A stretch of 64,000 nt of DNA from an uncultured Treponema sp. (GTDB lineage: Bacteria > Spirochaetota > Spirochaetia > Treponematales > Treponemataceae). Below, in pieces: positions 16,653 to 25,683 of this stretch. Each line of letters starts with the position of its first letter. The first letter of the stretch is position 1. A program made the translations under genes and the position numbers. The DNA is taken from the NCBI GenBank assembly GCA_900317625.1, contig ONHK01000002.1, positions 147,129 through 211,128 on the forward strand, in the 5' to 3' direction. The notes beneath the pieces are model-generated. The model was given only the letters and a program-made list of their open reading frames with translations. It did not search any database and was not told where the DNA came from.

Positions 16653-18980
16653 CTAATTTTTTATGATGTATTTTGATTCAAAATCTTTTACAGGCATTGG
16701 ACGCGCAAAATAAAATCCCTGGTAATAATCTGTTCCCATATCTTTTAGAAAGTCCACCTGTTCTTTTGTTTCAACGCCTTCTGTAATTACCGGCATATTA
16801 AGTCGTTTTGAAAGTTTTATAATAGAATGAAGAATCTGAATAGAGCGTTCCTGATTCTTTGTTGCCTGAAGAAATGCCATGTCAATTTTTAAAACGTCAA
16901 ACGGAATATCTTTTAACATATTGAGCGAAGAATATCCACTTCCAAAATCATCCATTTCAATTTGAAAACCGAAAGCCCGCAGTTTGTTGATAAGAACAAG
17001 CTGCGCCTCTAAATTCATAAGAATGGCTGATTCTGTGATTTCCAGTTTTAAATTTTTTGGATTTATGTCGTATTTTTTTATTAAATCAATAAAAGTCTGG
17101 TAAACATCGATGTACAGAAAATCTTTTGGCGAAATATTTACTGAAATGTACATATTTTCGATTCCACTGTCTTTCCATTCTTTTAATTTTTTTGCGGCAC
17201 ATTCCCAAATAAATTGGTCAAGATTTGTTATTAATCCTTTGTTTTCAAAAATTGGAATAAAATCGTTTGGATTCATAATGGAATTTTCTGCATGGTTCCA
17301 GCGGACAAGAGCTTCTGCGCCGTAAACATTTCCGTCATTTTTAACTTGTGGCTGCAGATACATTTGAAACTGGTTGTTTTCCAGTGCGGAAGGAAATTCC
17401 CCGACAAGTTGCGATTCGTGGATTATTGCGCTTCGAAGTTTTGAATTGTAATATGCGATTTTTGTCTGCAAATTTCCTTTTATTGTTTTTAAAGCCATGA
17501 ATGCACGGTCGCACATAAGAGAAACGGACATTGAAACATCTTCAACTTCGTAAATTCCAACGTGAAAATTTACTGGATAATGCAAATCACTGGAAATTGA
17601 AGAAATTTCCTCCGTGTTTTTAATGAATGATTTTTCGTCAAAATCTGATTTTTTTGTAAAAAATGCAAATCGGTCGCTTTCCAGACGTGCAAAAATCTGT
17701 TCCGGCTCGGCATATTTTTTTATTGTCTCTGCAATTTTTATAAGAAAATTATTTCCGGTTGAACGCCCGAACAAATCGTTTATGAGCTTAAAATTATCAA
17801 TGTCGCTGCAAATCATTAAATATTTTTCGTTTGGCGCAGCCTTTAAAATTTCCTGAACTTTTTCGTAAAAACCTTCCCGGTTATAAAGATTTGTAAGTTT
17901 GTCGTGAATGGCTAAATATCGCTCTTGTTCAAGTTTTTGAACTTCCAGAGTTTTGTCTTGAATGATAAAAAATGCGCCAAGAAAATTTTTATTTTCATCT
18001 TTTAAAGTTCGGATTGAAATGTGAAACGTGAAATTTTCTCCATTTTTTTGAATTTTTTTGTCAAAATTGTATTCCGAAATTGATTTTATGTTTTCAAAAT
18101 TTGAATTTCCAGAAAATTCTTTTAGCAAAACCGGAAGATTAAATTCTGCGGAAGAAAATTCCTTTTCAAGTTTGAGCATTGAAGAATTTTTGTAGACAAG
18201 TTCACCATCAATATCAAAAAGAAAAACAGAAGCCGTCATGTTTGAAACAACTGCCTGAAGTTGAGTTCTAAGAAGTCTTGCCGGCGTAAAATAAATTGCG
18301 AAAGCGCAAAGCAGAATGACTGAAATTGCGGTGAAAATTATTGAAAAATCGATTGGAATTCCCAAAAAAACGTAAAAATAATCGCCAAAAATATTAATGG
18401 AAACAGCAATCAGTATGTTCGTGTACATAAATCTGTACATTTTTGGAGTTGTAAAAATGCGCACGATTATTACAATCAGCAGCAAAGCAAGGACAAAATA
18501 GCAAATTCCAAGATGAATCTGATATGGCCATTTCATTGAGATTTTAAAAATTTCTCTTGTGCTGTCGTTCCAAAATGCCGGAACAGGAACTTTTTTTAAT
18601 TCAAAGGAATGATGAAAGAAAATGTTTAAAAAAGAATTTATGCAGTCCGCGCAAACGATTCCTACAAGAAAATTGTCCAAGACTTGGAATCGATTTTGAA
18701 ATTTCGTATATTTTTTTGAAAAATCAAAAACTGAATAAATAAGAATATTTATAAAGATAAAAAAAGTCGTGTAACAAAAGGAAGCGATTTTTTCGTTGTT
18801 TGTGTTGATGATAAAAATGTGGGCAAGAGTTATAATCAGTGCGCTTAGGATTGATAATCTTAGGGGAAAAACGTATTTCTTGCTGCTGATTTTTCTAGTG
18901 AAAAATAAAGCTAACGAAAGCGAAATTATAGAAAATATAAAGAAATATGTAAAAAGTGTTATCAATAAAAACCTCAACAA
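16653..18980 (-). CDS. Membrane c-di-GMP phosphodiesterase (7TM-PAS-degenerate GGDEF-EAL)
   Basis: 775 residues. About 1-230 hold seven hydrophobic helices; about 235-345 a PAS-like domain; about 350-505 a GGDEF domain whose signature is lost ('ARLESDRFAFF'), so it should not make c-di-GMP; about 515-775 an EAL domain with all key residues: 'GAEALVRWNH', 'ISVNISP', 'EITESAIL', 'DDFGSGYSSL', 'LKIDMAF', 'TEGVET', 'YYQGFYFARPM'. It should degrade c-di-GMP at the membrane. The only starts are two adjacent TTG codons (18980 and 18977); the second is 7 bases after the predicted -10. Confidence 0.9.
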   Translation of the reverse strand: MLRFLLITLFTYFFIFSIISLSLALFFTRKISSKKYVFPLRLSILSALIITLAHIFIINTNNEKIASFCYTTFFIFINILIYSVFDFSKKYTKFQNRFQVLDNFLVGIVCADCINSFLNIFFHHSFELKKVPVPAFWNDSTREIFKISMKWPYQIHLGICYFVLALLLIVIIVRIFTTPKMYRFMYTNILIAVSINIFGDYFYVFLGIPIDFSIIFTAISVILLCAFAIYFTPARLLRTQLQAVVSNMTASVFLFDIDGELVYKNSSMLKLEKEFSSAEFNLPVLLKEFSGNSNFENIKSISEYNFDKKIQKNGENFTFHISIRTLKDENKNFLGAFFIIQDKTLEVQKLEQERYLAIHDKLTNLYNREGFYEKVQEILKAAPNEKYLMICSDIDNFKLINDLFGRSTGNNFLIKIAETIKKYAEPEQIFARLESDRFAFFTKKSDFDEKSFIKNTEEISSISSDLHYPVNFHVGIYEVEDVSMSVSLMCDRAFMALKTIKGNLQTKIAYYNSKLRSAIIHESQLVGEFPSALENNQFQMYLQPQVKNDGNVYGAEALVRWNHAENSIMNPNDFIPIFENKGLITNLDQFIWECAAKKLKEWKDSGIENMYISVNISPKDFLYIDVYQTFIDLIKKYDINPKNLKLEITESAILMNLEAQLVLINKLRAFGFQIEMDDFGSGYSSLNMLKDIPFDVLKIDMAFLQATKNQERSIQILHSIIKLSKRLNMPVITEGVETKEQVDFLKDMGTDYYQGFYFARPMPVKDFESKYIIKN

Positions 18981-18984
18981 AATA

Positions 18985-19014
18985 AGTGTATGTTTTTAGA
19001 TTAAAAGATGTCAA
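18985..19014 (-). promoter_or_regulatory. Predicted promoter of the EAL gene
   Basis: Minus strand TTGACA (19014-19009), 18 bases, TACACT (18990-18985). A second CTTGACATC lies about 85 bases further up, a possible upstream promoter. The remaining spacer to 19184 holds no gene. Confidence 0.55.
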
Positions 19015-19184
19015 GTTTAAAAGTGGATTTTTTTGCTCAATAAAAATTTGAAGTTAATTGTTAAAAATGTTAAGATTTTTTTCTAGTTTGGATGTCAAGT
19101 TTTATTGAGTATAAAAATTGAATAAGCTGCCAGAAAAATTCGACATTCCTACTTTTATTTAAAATCAAAAAATGGATGTGAAAA

Positions 19185-19820
19185 ATGAATAAAATTTCAT
19201 CGTCAGTTGTTGTTAATAAGAATAAGCAGATTGCTATTACAGCGGCTTTGAGTTCCCTTACAATTTTGATGGGAATTCCTGGGCTTCATCTTGGATATAT
19301 TCAGATTAGTCCGACAATTTCTTTGACAATTATGCATATTCCGGTTATTTTGGCTGGGATTTTGGCTGGACTTCCTGGAGGAATTGTAACAGGATTGATT
19401 TTTGGACTTACAAGCCTTGTGAATGCGGCGGCAAATCCTTCCGGAGTTTTGGATCCTTTTTTTGTAAATCCATTGTGTTCAGTTTTGCCAAGAGTTATTT
19501 TTGGAGTTGTTTCCTGGGGAATTTTTAAACTTATTGAATTGATTCCTTATTGTCCGAAAAGCGTAAATTCATTGATTACAGCAATTTTTTCAAGTTTGAT
19601 TCATTCGTTTGTTGTAATCGGTTCGTTGTATGTTTTTTTAAATGGAAAAATTTCAGAAGCGATGAATGGACTTGGTTATTTTGCGCTTATGCTGATGATT
19701 CTTCCGGGAGCATTTTTGGAGGCGATTGCGGCCGCTGTTGTTTGCGCGATTGTTGTTGCTTCAATTACAATTGTTTCAAAAGGAAAATCAAAACTTTTAA
19801 GCGAAAGCGATGAAGAATAA
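19185..19820 (+). CDS. ECF transporter S component, substrate unknown
   Basis: 211 residues with about six helices and the ECF S-component look: 'HLGYIQISPTISLTIMHIP' (about 45-63), 'VILAGILAGLPGGIVTGLIFGL' region and 'NAAANPSGVLDPFFVNPLCSV'. The N-terminus lacks an obvious AxxxA motif readable with certainty. No T or A component adjoins it; bioMN are 9 kb away and look dedicated, so it may use a shared EcfAAT encoded elsewhere. It lies 12 bases before trkA, so cotranscription with the potassium system is likely, although the link in function is unclear. Confidence 0.78.
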   Translation: MNKISSSVVVNKNKQIAITAALSSLTILMGIPGLHLGYIQISPTISLTIMHIPVILAGILAGLPGGIVTGLIFGLTSLVNAAANPSGVLDPFFVNPLCSVLPRVIFGVVSWGIFKLIELIPYCPKSVNSLITAIFSSLIHSFVVIGSLYVFLNGKISEAMNGLGYFALMLMILPGAFLEAIAAAVVCAIVVASITIVSKGKSKLLSESDEE

Positions 19821-19832
19821 AATGAGGTTTTA

Positions 19833-21278
19833 ATGAAGGTTTTTATAGTTGGAGCAGGATTTACAGGTGTTCAGCTTGCAAAAATTCTTTCCAATGAACG
19901 AAATGATGTAACTCTCATTGATAATAATGAAGAAATCACAAGGCATCTTGCAGACCAGATTGATTGTACGGTTCTTACGGAAGATGGAAATAATCTTGAA
20001 AACCTTGAGTCTGCTGGAATTGCAAAGGCTGATGTTCTAGTTTGTCTTACAGAAAGCGATGAAGTGAATATGATAACTTGTTCGCTTGTGGATGCCGTTT
20101 ATCCAGATATTTTAAAAATTGCCCGCGTAAGAAATTATGCTTACTACGTGAATACTGCTTCTGCAAAGAAAACTCATGCAAATACGTTTAGTGGAAAACA
20201 TCGTCCGCTTTACGGAATTGATTTTATGATTCATCCTGATGTTGAGGCGGCGGAGGCGATTGTTGAGGCTGTTGAAAATGGCGCGGTAAGCAATGTTGTA
20301 ACTTTCGATAATTCAGAAATGCAAATCAGCCGTATTCTAGTTGGCAAGGAAAGTGTTCTTGCAGGGCACAAACTGATGGAACTGCGGACACTAACAGAAT
20401 TGAATATGCTTGTCTCTTATGTTGAGATAAATGGAGAAACTCAGCTGGCGGGCGGTTCAACTGTTATGGAAGCTGGCTGTACGCTTGGAATTCTTTCTAA
20501 AAAAGAAGACGTAAGCAAAATTATTGAACTTTGCGGCTCAAAGCAACAGGAATTTAAGAAAATCGCGATTGTAGGCGCTGGAAGAATCGGAACATTGGTC
20601 GCGGAAAAAATTATTCAGCCGCAAAAAATTTCTCTTTTTAAAAGAATTGCCGAACGCAACTTTGCTCCAACCCAGGACATCGTTATAATCGACACGGATT
20701 ATGAGCTTGCAAAAGCCGCTTCTGAAAAATTCGGAAAAACCGCGCGCATTTTGAACGGAGATGCTTCAGATGAAAGTTTCTTGCGCGAAGAAGGAATTCC
20801 AGATTTTGATTTAGTGATTTGCGCGACTCACAATCACGAGATGAATATGGTTGTTGCGGCTTATCTTGAGTCTTTGGGCGTAAAACAGTCGGTTTCTCTT
20901 GTGAAAGATTCGGCGTTTTCTGCGATTGCGACAAAACTTGGCGTTGATGTTTCAATTGCATTGCGCGATGTTGTTGTTGATTCAATCATGAGCCATATGC
21001 GCGGAAAATCCGTAAAAGAAATTCATACAATTGCAAACAGCAATTTTGAGATTATTGAATGTGAACTGAGCACTGCCTCAAAAGTGACAGGAAAAACGAT
21101 GAAAGAAATTGCCGAACCTGGAAAATATTTTGTTTTGCTGGACCGTCACTCTGGAAAAGATGAATATGAAATCGTTGTGGGCGATACAGTTTTTGCAACC
21201 GGTGACCATTTGGTTCTGATTGTAAAGTCAGAAGAGGCCGCTGAAGTCCTGGAAGAATTTGGAAACATTATCGAATAA
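19833..21278 (+). CDS. trkA: Trk system potassium uptake protein TrkA
   Basis: 481 residues, the full-length type with two RCK units. Each begins with a nucleotide-binding Rossmann loop: 'IVGAGFTGVQLAKIL' (residues 4-18) and 'IVGAGRIGTLVAEKI' (about 248-262), each followed by a TrkA_C (RCK_C) domain. It is the cytoplasmic NAD(H)/ATP-gated regulatory subunit of TrkH, whose gene follows after 15 bases. A GAGG ribosome site precedes the start. Confidence 0.95.
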   Translation: MKVFIVGAGFTGVQLAKILSNERNDVTLIDNNEEITRHLADQIDCTVLTEDGNNLENLESAGIAKADVLVCLTESDEVNMITCSLVDAVYPDILKIARVRNYAYYVNTASAKKTHANTFSGKHRPLYGIDFMIHPDVEAAEAIVEAVENGAVSNVVTFDNSEMQISRILVGKESVLAGHKLMELRTLTELNMLVSYVEINGETQLAGGSTVMEAGCTLGILSKKEDVSKIIELCGSKQQEFKKIAIVGAGRIGTLVAEKIIQPQKISLFKRIAERNFAPTQDIVIIDTDYELAKAASEKFGKTARILNGDASDESFLREEGIPDFDLVICATHNHEMNMVVAAYLESLGVKQSVSLVKDSAFSAIATKLGVDVSIALRDVVVDSIMSHMRGKSVKEIHTIANSNFEIIECELSTASKVTGKTMKEIAEPGKYFVLLDRHSGKDEYEIVVGDTVFATGDHLVLIVKSEEAAEVLEEFGNIIE

Positions 21279-21293
21279 TCGGGTAAATAAGTT

Positions 21294-22739
21294 ATGTTTA
21301 TAATAGACTTGATAAGAATTCTTTCGGTTCTGCTTGCGATAGTCGGAACAACTTTTTTGATTCCGGTTGGAGTTGCGCTTTACTGTGGCGAAACAAATGT
21401 CCTTTTACCGTTTTTAGTTCCAATGTTGATAAGTTGGATTTTATGCCTGGTTATAACTCTTATTTTTAAAAAACGAAAAATAACACTCAATATAAGAAAA
21501 ACTTATGTGGTTGTGGCTTGCTGCTGGATTTTTACAAGCATTTTTGGAATGATTCCAATGTTTGCGTCCAGAGCAATTCCAAATTTTACAGATGCTTTTT
21601 TTGAAAGTGTAAGTGGATTTTCCACGACTGGCGGAACAATTCTTGGAAATATTGAAGCGCTTCCTAGAAGCATAAATATGTGGCGCTGCCTTACGCATTG
21701 GCTTGGCGGCATGGGAATCGTGGCTCTTACTGTTGCGTTGCTTCCTTTGCTTGGAGTCGGCGGATTTCAGCTTATAAAAGCGGAGACCACTGGGCCGGAA
21801 AAAGGCAAAGTTACAGCGAAAATTACAACGACTGCGAAAATTCTTTGGATTTCTTATTTGATTCTTACGGTTTTGCAGGCGATTTTCTTGAAAATTTTTG
21901 GAATGGATTTTATAGATGCTTTTGCCCATGCGTTTTCTACACTCGGAACTGGCGGATTTTCTACAAGAACTGCAAGCATTGGTGCGTATAATTCCACCGC
22001 AATCGATGTTATCTGCACAGTTTTTATGCTTCTTGCCGGAATTAACTTTAGCCTGTTTTATTTTGCCGTGCGTGGAAAATGGCGCGAAATTTATGAAAAT
22101 TCAGAGTTAAAAGCGTATCTTGGCACTTTTGCTTTTTTCGCCCTTTCTATTGCGTTGTGCATTACTAAAATTTATGGCTCGTTTTGGATTGCGTTAAAAC
22201 ATTCGGCTTTTCAGACTGCGTCAATAATCACAACGACAGGTTTTTCTACTGTGGATTTTATGGATTGGCCAAGTACAGCTCAATTTTTTATCTTTGTCCT
22301 GTTTTTTGTGGGCGGTTGTTCAGGTTCTACAGGCGGAGGTTTTAAAGTGATTCGCTGGGTGATTTTGTTCAAGCAAGTTAATAATGAAATCCGAAAAATG
22401 ATTCATCCGCACGGAGTTTTTTCTTTAAGGCTGAATAATAATCCCGCGCGCAAGGAGCTTGTGTTTTCTGTTGCGTCGTTTTTGCTTCTTTATCTGTTTT
22501 TGATTCTTGTTACAACTTTTGTCGGTTGTCTTGGAAAACTTGATATTTTTACTGCTTTTACAGGTGCGGTTTCTATGGTTGGAAATATTGGGCCAGGATT
22601 TGGCATTCTTTCTGCTAGCGGAAATTACGGTTTTTTACCGGCATTTGTAAAATGGTGGTATTGTTTTGCAATGTTGGCAGGCCGTCTTGAGCTTTACACA
22701 ATGATGATTTTCTTTGTTCCTGCGTATTGGAAAAAATAA
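21294..22739 (+). CDS. trkH: Trk potassium uptake membrane protein TrkH
   Basis: 481 residues, with the four membrane-pore-membrane repeats of the SKT family. Pore signatures include 'SGFSTTGGTI', 'THWLGGMGIVALTV', 'LGTGGFSTR', 'TTTGFSTVDF' and 'GCSGSTGGGFKV'. It forms the K+ channel-like pore opened by TrkA. Last gene of the S-component/trkA/trkH run, ended by the hairpin at 22743. Confidence 0.95.
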   Translation: MFIIDLIRILSVLLAIVGTTFLIPVGVALYCGETNVLLPFLVPMLISWILCLVITLIFKKRKITLNIRKTYVVVACCWIFTSIFGMIPMFASRAIPNFTDAFFESVSGFSTTGGTILGNIEALPRSINMWRCLTHWLGGMGIVALTVALLPLLGVGGFQLIKAETTGPEKGKVTAKITTTAKILWISYLILTVLQAIFLKIFGMDFIDAFAHAFSTLGTGGFSTRTASIGAYNSTAIDVICTVFMLLAGINFSLFYFAVRGKWREIYENSELKAYLGTFAFFALSIALCITKIYGSFWIALKHSAFQTASIITTTGFSTVDFMDWPSTAQFFIFVLFFVGGCSGSTGGGFKVIRWVILFKQVNNEIRKMIHPHGVFSLRLNNNPARKELVFSVASFLLLYLFLILVTTFVGCLGKLDIFTAFTGAVSMVGNIGPGFGILSASGNYGFLPAFVKWWYCFAMLAGRLELYTMMIFFVPAYWKK

Positions 22740-22742
22740 AAA

Positions 22743-22774
22743 TGGGGCTAATCATTTGCTTTTTGATAGCCCCA
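22743..22774. terminator. Bidirectional terminator between trkH and asnB
   Basis: TGGGGCTA / TAGCCCCA arms, extended by ATCA/TGAT inside, loop T-rich. It lies 3 bases after trkH and about 30 bases after the asnB stop on the other strand, so it can serve both. Confidence 0.7.
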
Positions 22775-22806
22775 AATTTAAGTCAACTGAAAGTTTATTT
22801 TTTCAG

Positions 22807-24570
22807 CTAGTTTTTGTACGCATCGTCATGAACACCGCTGATTGCCCGTCCGCTAGGTTCATCCATATTTTTCCAGGCAGCATCCCATTCAAGGGCTTTT
22901 GCGGTTGAACATGCAACTCCAGCTTCGTGAGGAACAACTTTTGCCGCGCTGTCGCTTGGGAAAAGTCGGCTGTAAATTTCGCGGTAATAATATTCTTCCT
23001 TTGTTTTCGGCGGATTTACAGGGAATCTGTTTTCGCGTCGTGCAAATTCAGCGTCGCTTACTTTTTCTTCTGTGATTTTTTTAAGAGTATCAATCCAGTT
23101 GTATCCTACGCCATCAGAAAACTGTTCCTTTTGTCGCCAGCAAATATTTTCAGGAAGCATATCTTCAAACGCTTTTCGCAAAATCCATTTTTCAATTCGC
23201 TGTTTTCCGTCCGGAAGTTTTATGTTCATCTTGTCTGTTGGGTTCAGGCGCATCGCGATGTCGATAAAATCTTTGTCAAGGAAAGGAACTCGTCCTTCAA
23301 CGCCCCAAGCCATCAAAGATTTGTTTGCGCGCAAGCAGTCGTACAAGTGAAGTTTGCTCATTTTGCGCACAAGTTCCTCGTGAAATTCTTTTGCATCCGG
23401 TGCTTTATGAAAGTACAAATAACCGCCAAAAAGTTCATCGCTACCTTCGCCGGAAAGAACCATTTTAATTCCCATTGATTTTATTACACGAGCAAGCAAA
23501 TACATCGGTGTAGAAGCGCGCACTGTTGTAATATCATAAGTTTCAATGTGGTAAATTACATCCGGCAACGCATCCAATGCTTCCTGAATTGTAAAATGAA
23601 CTTCGTGATGAACAGTTCCAATGTAATCGGCGGCTTTTTGTGCGGCAATCAAATCTGGTGAACCTTCCAGTCCGATTGCAAAAGAATGAAGTTTCGGCCA
23701 CCAGGCTTCTTCCGTTGAATCCGATTCCACGCGCATTTTTGAAAATTTTTGTGTAATTGCAGCGATAATCGAAGAATCCAATCCGCCGGAAAGCAGAACG
23801 CCGTACGGAACATCGCTCATAAGCTGGGCTTTTACCGCATTTTCCAGACCGACTTTTACTTTTTCAATAACGCTAGGATTTATGATTTCACCCTTTTCAT
23901 CAGTTGCCTTCGGATTGTTTTTTACGTTCTCATAAGATTCCCAGTCGCGGAAGTACCATCGCGTAGGCTTTTCATCTTTTGAATAAAAATAATGACCGTT
24001 CGGAAATTCCTCGATTGTCATGCAGTGTCCTTCAAGCGCCTTTAATTCAGAGGCAACATAATATCGTCCCTGTTTGTCCCAGCCCTGATAAAGCGGAATA
24101 ACGCCAATTTCATCGCGCGCGATTAAATAAACATCTTTTTCAGAATCGTAAAGCGCAAACGCAAAAATTCCTGAAAGTTTTTCAATCATTTCGCTAAAAT
24201 TTTTGCCTTCCGCGCAGTATTTTTTGTAAAGCGGAATGATAACTTCGCAGTCACTTTGAGTTTTAAAGTTGTATTTTCCTTCAAATTCTTTGCGGATTTG
24301 CTTTTGGTTATAAATTTCGCCGTTTACAGCAAGAATAATTTTTCCGTCGTCGCTAACTAATGGTTGTTTTCCAGAAAGCGGATCAACAATCGCCAGACGC
24401 TCGTGGCTTAAAATCGCATTTTTTCCTGTATAAACGCCCGTCCAGTCCGGCCCGCGGTGACGAATTTTTTTGCTCATCTCAAGAACTTCTGCGCGAAGCT
24501 GTTCCCTAAGACCTTCATCAATTGGCTGACTGCCACTGCTTAAATCAAATGCTCCAACAAATCCACACAT
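22807..24570 (-). CDS. asnB: Asparagine synthase (glutamine-hydrolysing)
   Basis: 587 residues. Residues 1-210 are the Ntn glutaminase: Cys2 nucleophile (MCGFVGAF), 'RHRGPDWTG', 'VNGEIYN'. Residues ~225-540 are the ATP pyrophosphatase synthetase with 'LLSGGLDSSIIAAI' and 'LSGEGSDELFGGYLYF'. It turns Asp, Gln and ATP into Asn. AGGGG 7 bases upstream is its ribosome site. Its ~170-base leader contains a strong hairpin terminator and a copy of the dispersed repeat, an unusual arrangement. Confidence 0.95.
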   Translation of the reverse strand: MCGFVGAFDLSSGSQPIDEGLREQLRAEVLEMSKKIRHRGPDWTGVYTGKNAILSHERLAIVDPLSGKQPLVSDDGKIILAVNGEIYNQKQIRKEFEGKYNFKTQSDCEVIIPLYKKYCAEGKNFSEMIEKLSGIFAFALYDSEKDVYLIARDEIGVIPLYQGWDKQGRYYVASELKALEGHCMTIEEFPNGHYFYSKDEKPTRWYFRDWESYENVKNNPKATDEKGEIINPSVIEKVKVGLENAVKAQLMSDVPYGVLLSGGLDSSIIAAITQKFSKMRVESDSTEEAWWPKLHSFAIGLEGSPDLIAAQKAADYIGTVHHEVHFTIQEALDALPDVIYHIETYDITTVRASTPMYLLARVIKSMGIKMVLSGEGSDELFGGYLYFHKAPDAKEFHEELVRKMSKLHLYDCLRANKSLMAWGVEGRVPFLDKDFIDIAMRLNPTDKMNIKLPDGKQRIEKWILRKAFEDMLPENICWRQKEQFSDGVGYNWIDTLKKITEEKVSDAEFARRENRFPVNPPKTKEEYYYREIYSRLFPSDSAAKVVPHEAGVACSTAKALEWDAAWKNMDEPSGRAISGVHDDAYKN

Positions 24571-24591
24571 ATTGTAACCCCTGAATTTATC

Positions 24592-24666
24592 TGAAGGGCA
24601 AAGCCTTGCCCTACGGTCGCACTTCGTTGCGCCCTACCCATTCTCCTAAGGGCCAAGCCCTTAAAA
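24592..24666. repeat. Dispersed double-hairpin repeat, copy 2 (asnB leader)
   Basis: About 75 bp, two inverted repeats (AGGGCA-TGCCCT and AAGGGCCAAGCCCTT) around ACTTCGTTGCG. Its reverse complement matches 4777-4850 at most positions. It lies between the asnB start and the leader terminator. Confidence 0.8.
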
Positions 24667-24678
24667 TCCTGAATAAAA

Positions 24679-24734
24679 AAAGACGCCTGCTTAAAACAAC
24701 TTTTGAAAACAAAATTGCTTTAAACAGACGTCTT
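24679..24734 (-). terminator. Long-stem intrinsic terminator in the asnB leader
   Basis: On the minus-strand RNA about 24 consecutive pairs (including G-U) form from AAAGACGTCTGTTTAAAGC to its partner GCAGGCGTCTTT side, loop TTTTC-like, followed by seven T. It lies just after the predicted start of transcription (about 24741), so most transcripts would stop at ~65 bases unless the hairpin is prevented. Confidence 0.75.
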
Positions 24735-24747
24735 TGTCGTTTCTATA

Positions 24748-24776
24748 TTTATAGAAGAAAATAAAAATATAGTCAA
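24748..24776 (-). promoter_or_regulatory. Predicted promoter upstream of asnB
   Basis: Minus strand TTGACT (24776-24771), 17 bases, TATAAA (24753-24748). It points at the 24679-24734 hairpin and asnB. Confidence 0.7.
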
Positions 24777-24813
24777 GTTTTTTTAGATTTCCACAAATAA
24801 AATTATTTTCTGA

Positions 24814-24819
24814 TATAAT
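24814..24819 (+). promoter_or_regulatory. -10 element of the YitT gene, leaderless spacing
   Basis: TATAAT with an extended TG at 24811-24812, 6 bases before the ATG at 24826; no ribosome site. Confidence 0.6.
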
Positions 24820-24825
24820 ATTTTT

Positions 24826-25683
24826 ATGAATTCTTTTTTTTGTAAAATAAAGCGGCTTGCGCTGGTTCTTTTTGGCGCGGCGCTTATGGCAGTTAATATA
24901 AAAACTTTTGTGCATTCTGGAAATCTGTTTCCTGGCGGATTTACAGGCCTTGCGCTTTTGATTCAGGAAGCAATCCAAAAATTCAGCGGGCATAATGTTC
25001 CTTTTTCAGTTTTGGTTTATGGGCTGAATGTTTTTCCGGTTGTGATTGGTTTTTTGTGGATTGGCAAAAAATTCACGTTTTATTCAGTTGTAATGATTGT
25101 TGTTTCCGGTTTGCTTACAGATTTTGTGCCGGGCTTGTATCTTACGCAGGATGTTTTGCTTTGTTCAATTTTTGGCGGAATTTTAAATGCGGTTTCAATA
25201 AGTTTGTGTCTTTTTGCAGGCAGTTCTTCTGGCGGCACGGATTTTATCGCAATTTTTATTGCAGAAAAAACAGGAAAATCGGCGTGGAATTATATTCTTG
25301 CGTTTAACGTTGCAGTTCTTCTTACGGCAGGAATTCTTTTTGGATGGAATGCCGCGCTTTATTCAATAATTTTTCAGTTTGTTTCAACCCAGGCACTGAA
25401 TGTTCTTTACAAAAAATACGAAAAAACAACTTTGCTGATTATTACCGACAACGATGAGGAAATTTATAAAATCATCCATGAAAAAACAAATCATGATGCA
25501 ACCGTTTTTGTAGGAAAAGGCTGCTTTAAAAATGTTGAGCACAAACTTTTGTATACAGTTGTCTCTTCCCAGGAAAGCGGTGCTCTGGAAAAACTGATTC
25601 GCAAGGCGGATCCAAACGCATTTATAAATGTTCTTCAGTCAAAAGATATTGTCGGGAGATTCTTTAAGCGCGCAAATGATTAG
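24826..25683 (+). CDS. YitT family membrane protein (DUF161/DUF2179)
   Basis: 285 residues. Residues ~10-195 hold five or six helices with the family signature 'GNLFPGGFTGLALLI' and 'AGSSSGGTDFIAIFIAEKTGK'. The C-terminal ~80 residues ('HDATVFVGKGCFKNVEHKLL' region) are the cytoplasmic DUF2179 domain. The transported substrate, if any, is unknown. Translation probably starts leaderlessly (TATAAT 6 bases before ATG). Its stop overlaps that of the convergent XRE gene by 4 bases (TTAG). Confidence 0.88.
   Translation: MNSFFCKIKRLALVLFGAALMAVNIKTFVHSGNLFPGGFTGLALLIQEAIQKFSGHNVPFSVLVYGLNVFPVVIGFLWIGKKFTFYSVVMIVVSGLLTDFVPGLYLTQDVLLCSIFGGILNAVSISLCLFAGSSSGGTDFIAIFIAEKTGKSAWNYILAFNVAVLLTAGILFGWNAALYSIIFQFVSTQALNVLYKKYEKTTLLIITDNDEEIYKIIHEKTNHDATVFVGKGCFKNVEHKLLYTVVSSQESGALEKLIRKADPNAFINVLQSKDIVGRFFKRAND

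Noticed and set aside
24679..24734. T-box or amino-acid riboswitch for asnB
   Set aside because: No T-box conserved sequence or specifier loop could be read in the short leader; only a plain terminator hairpin is visible.
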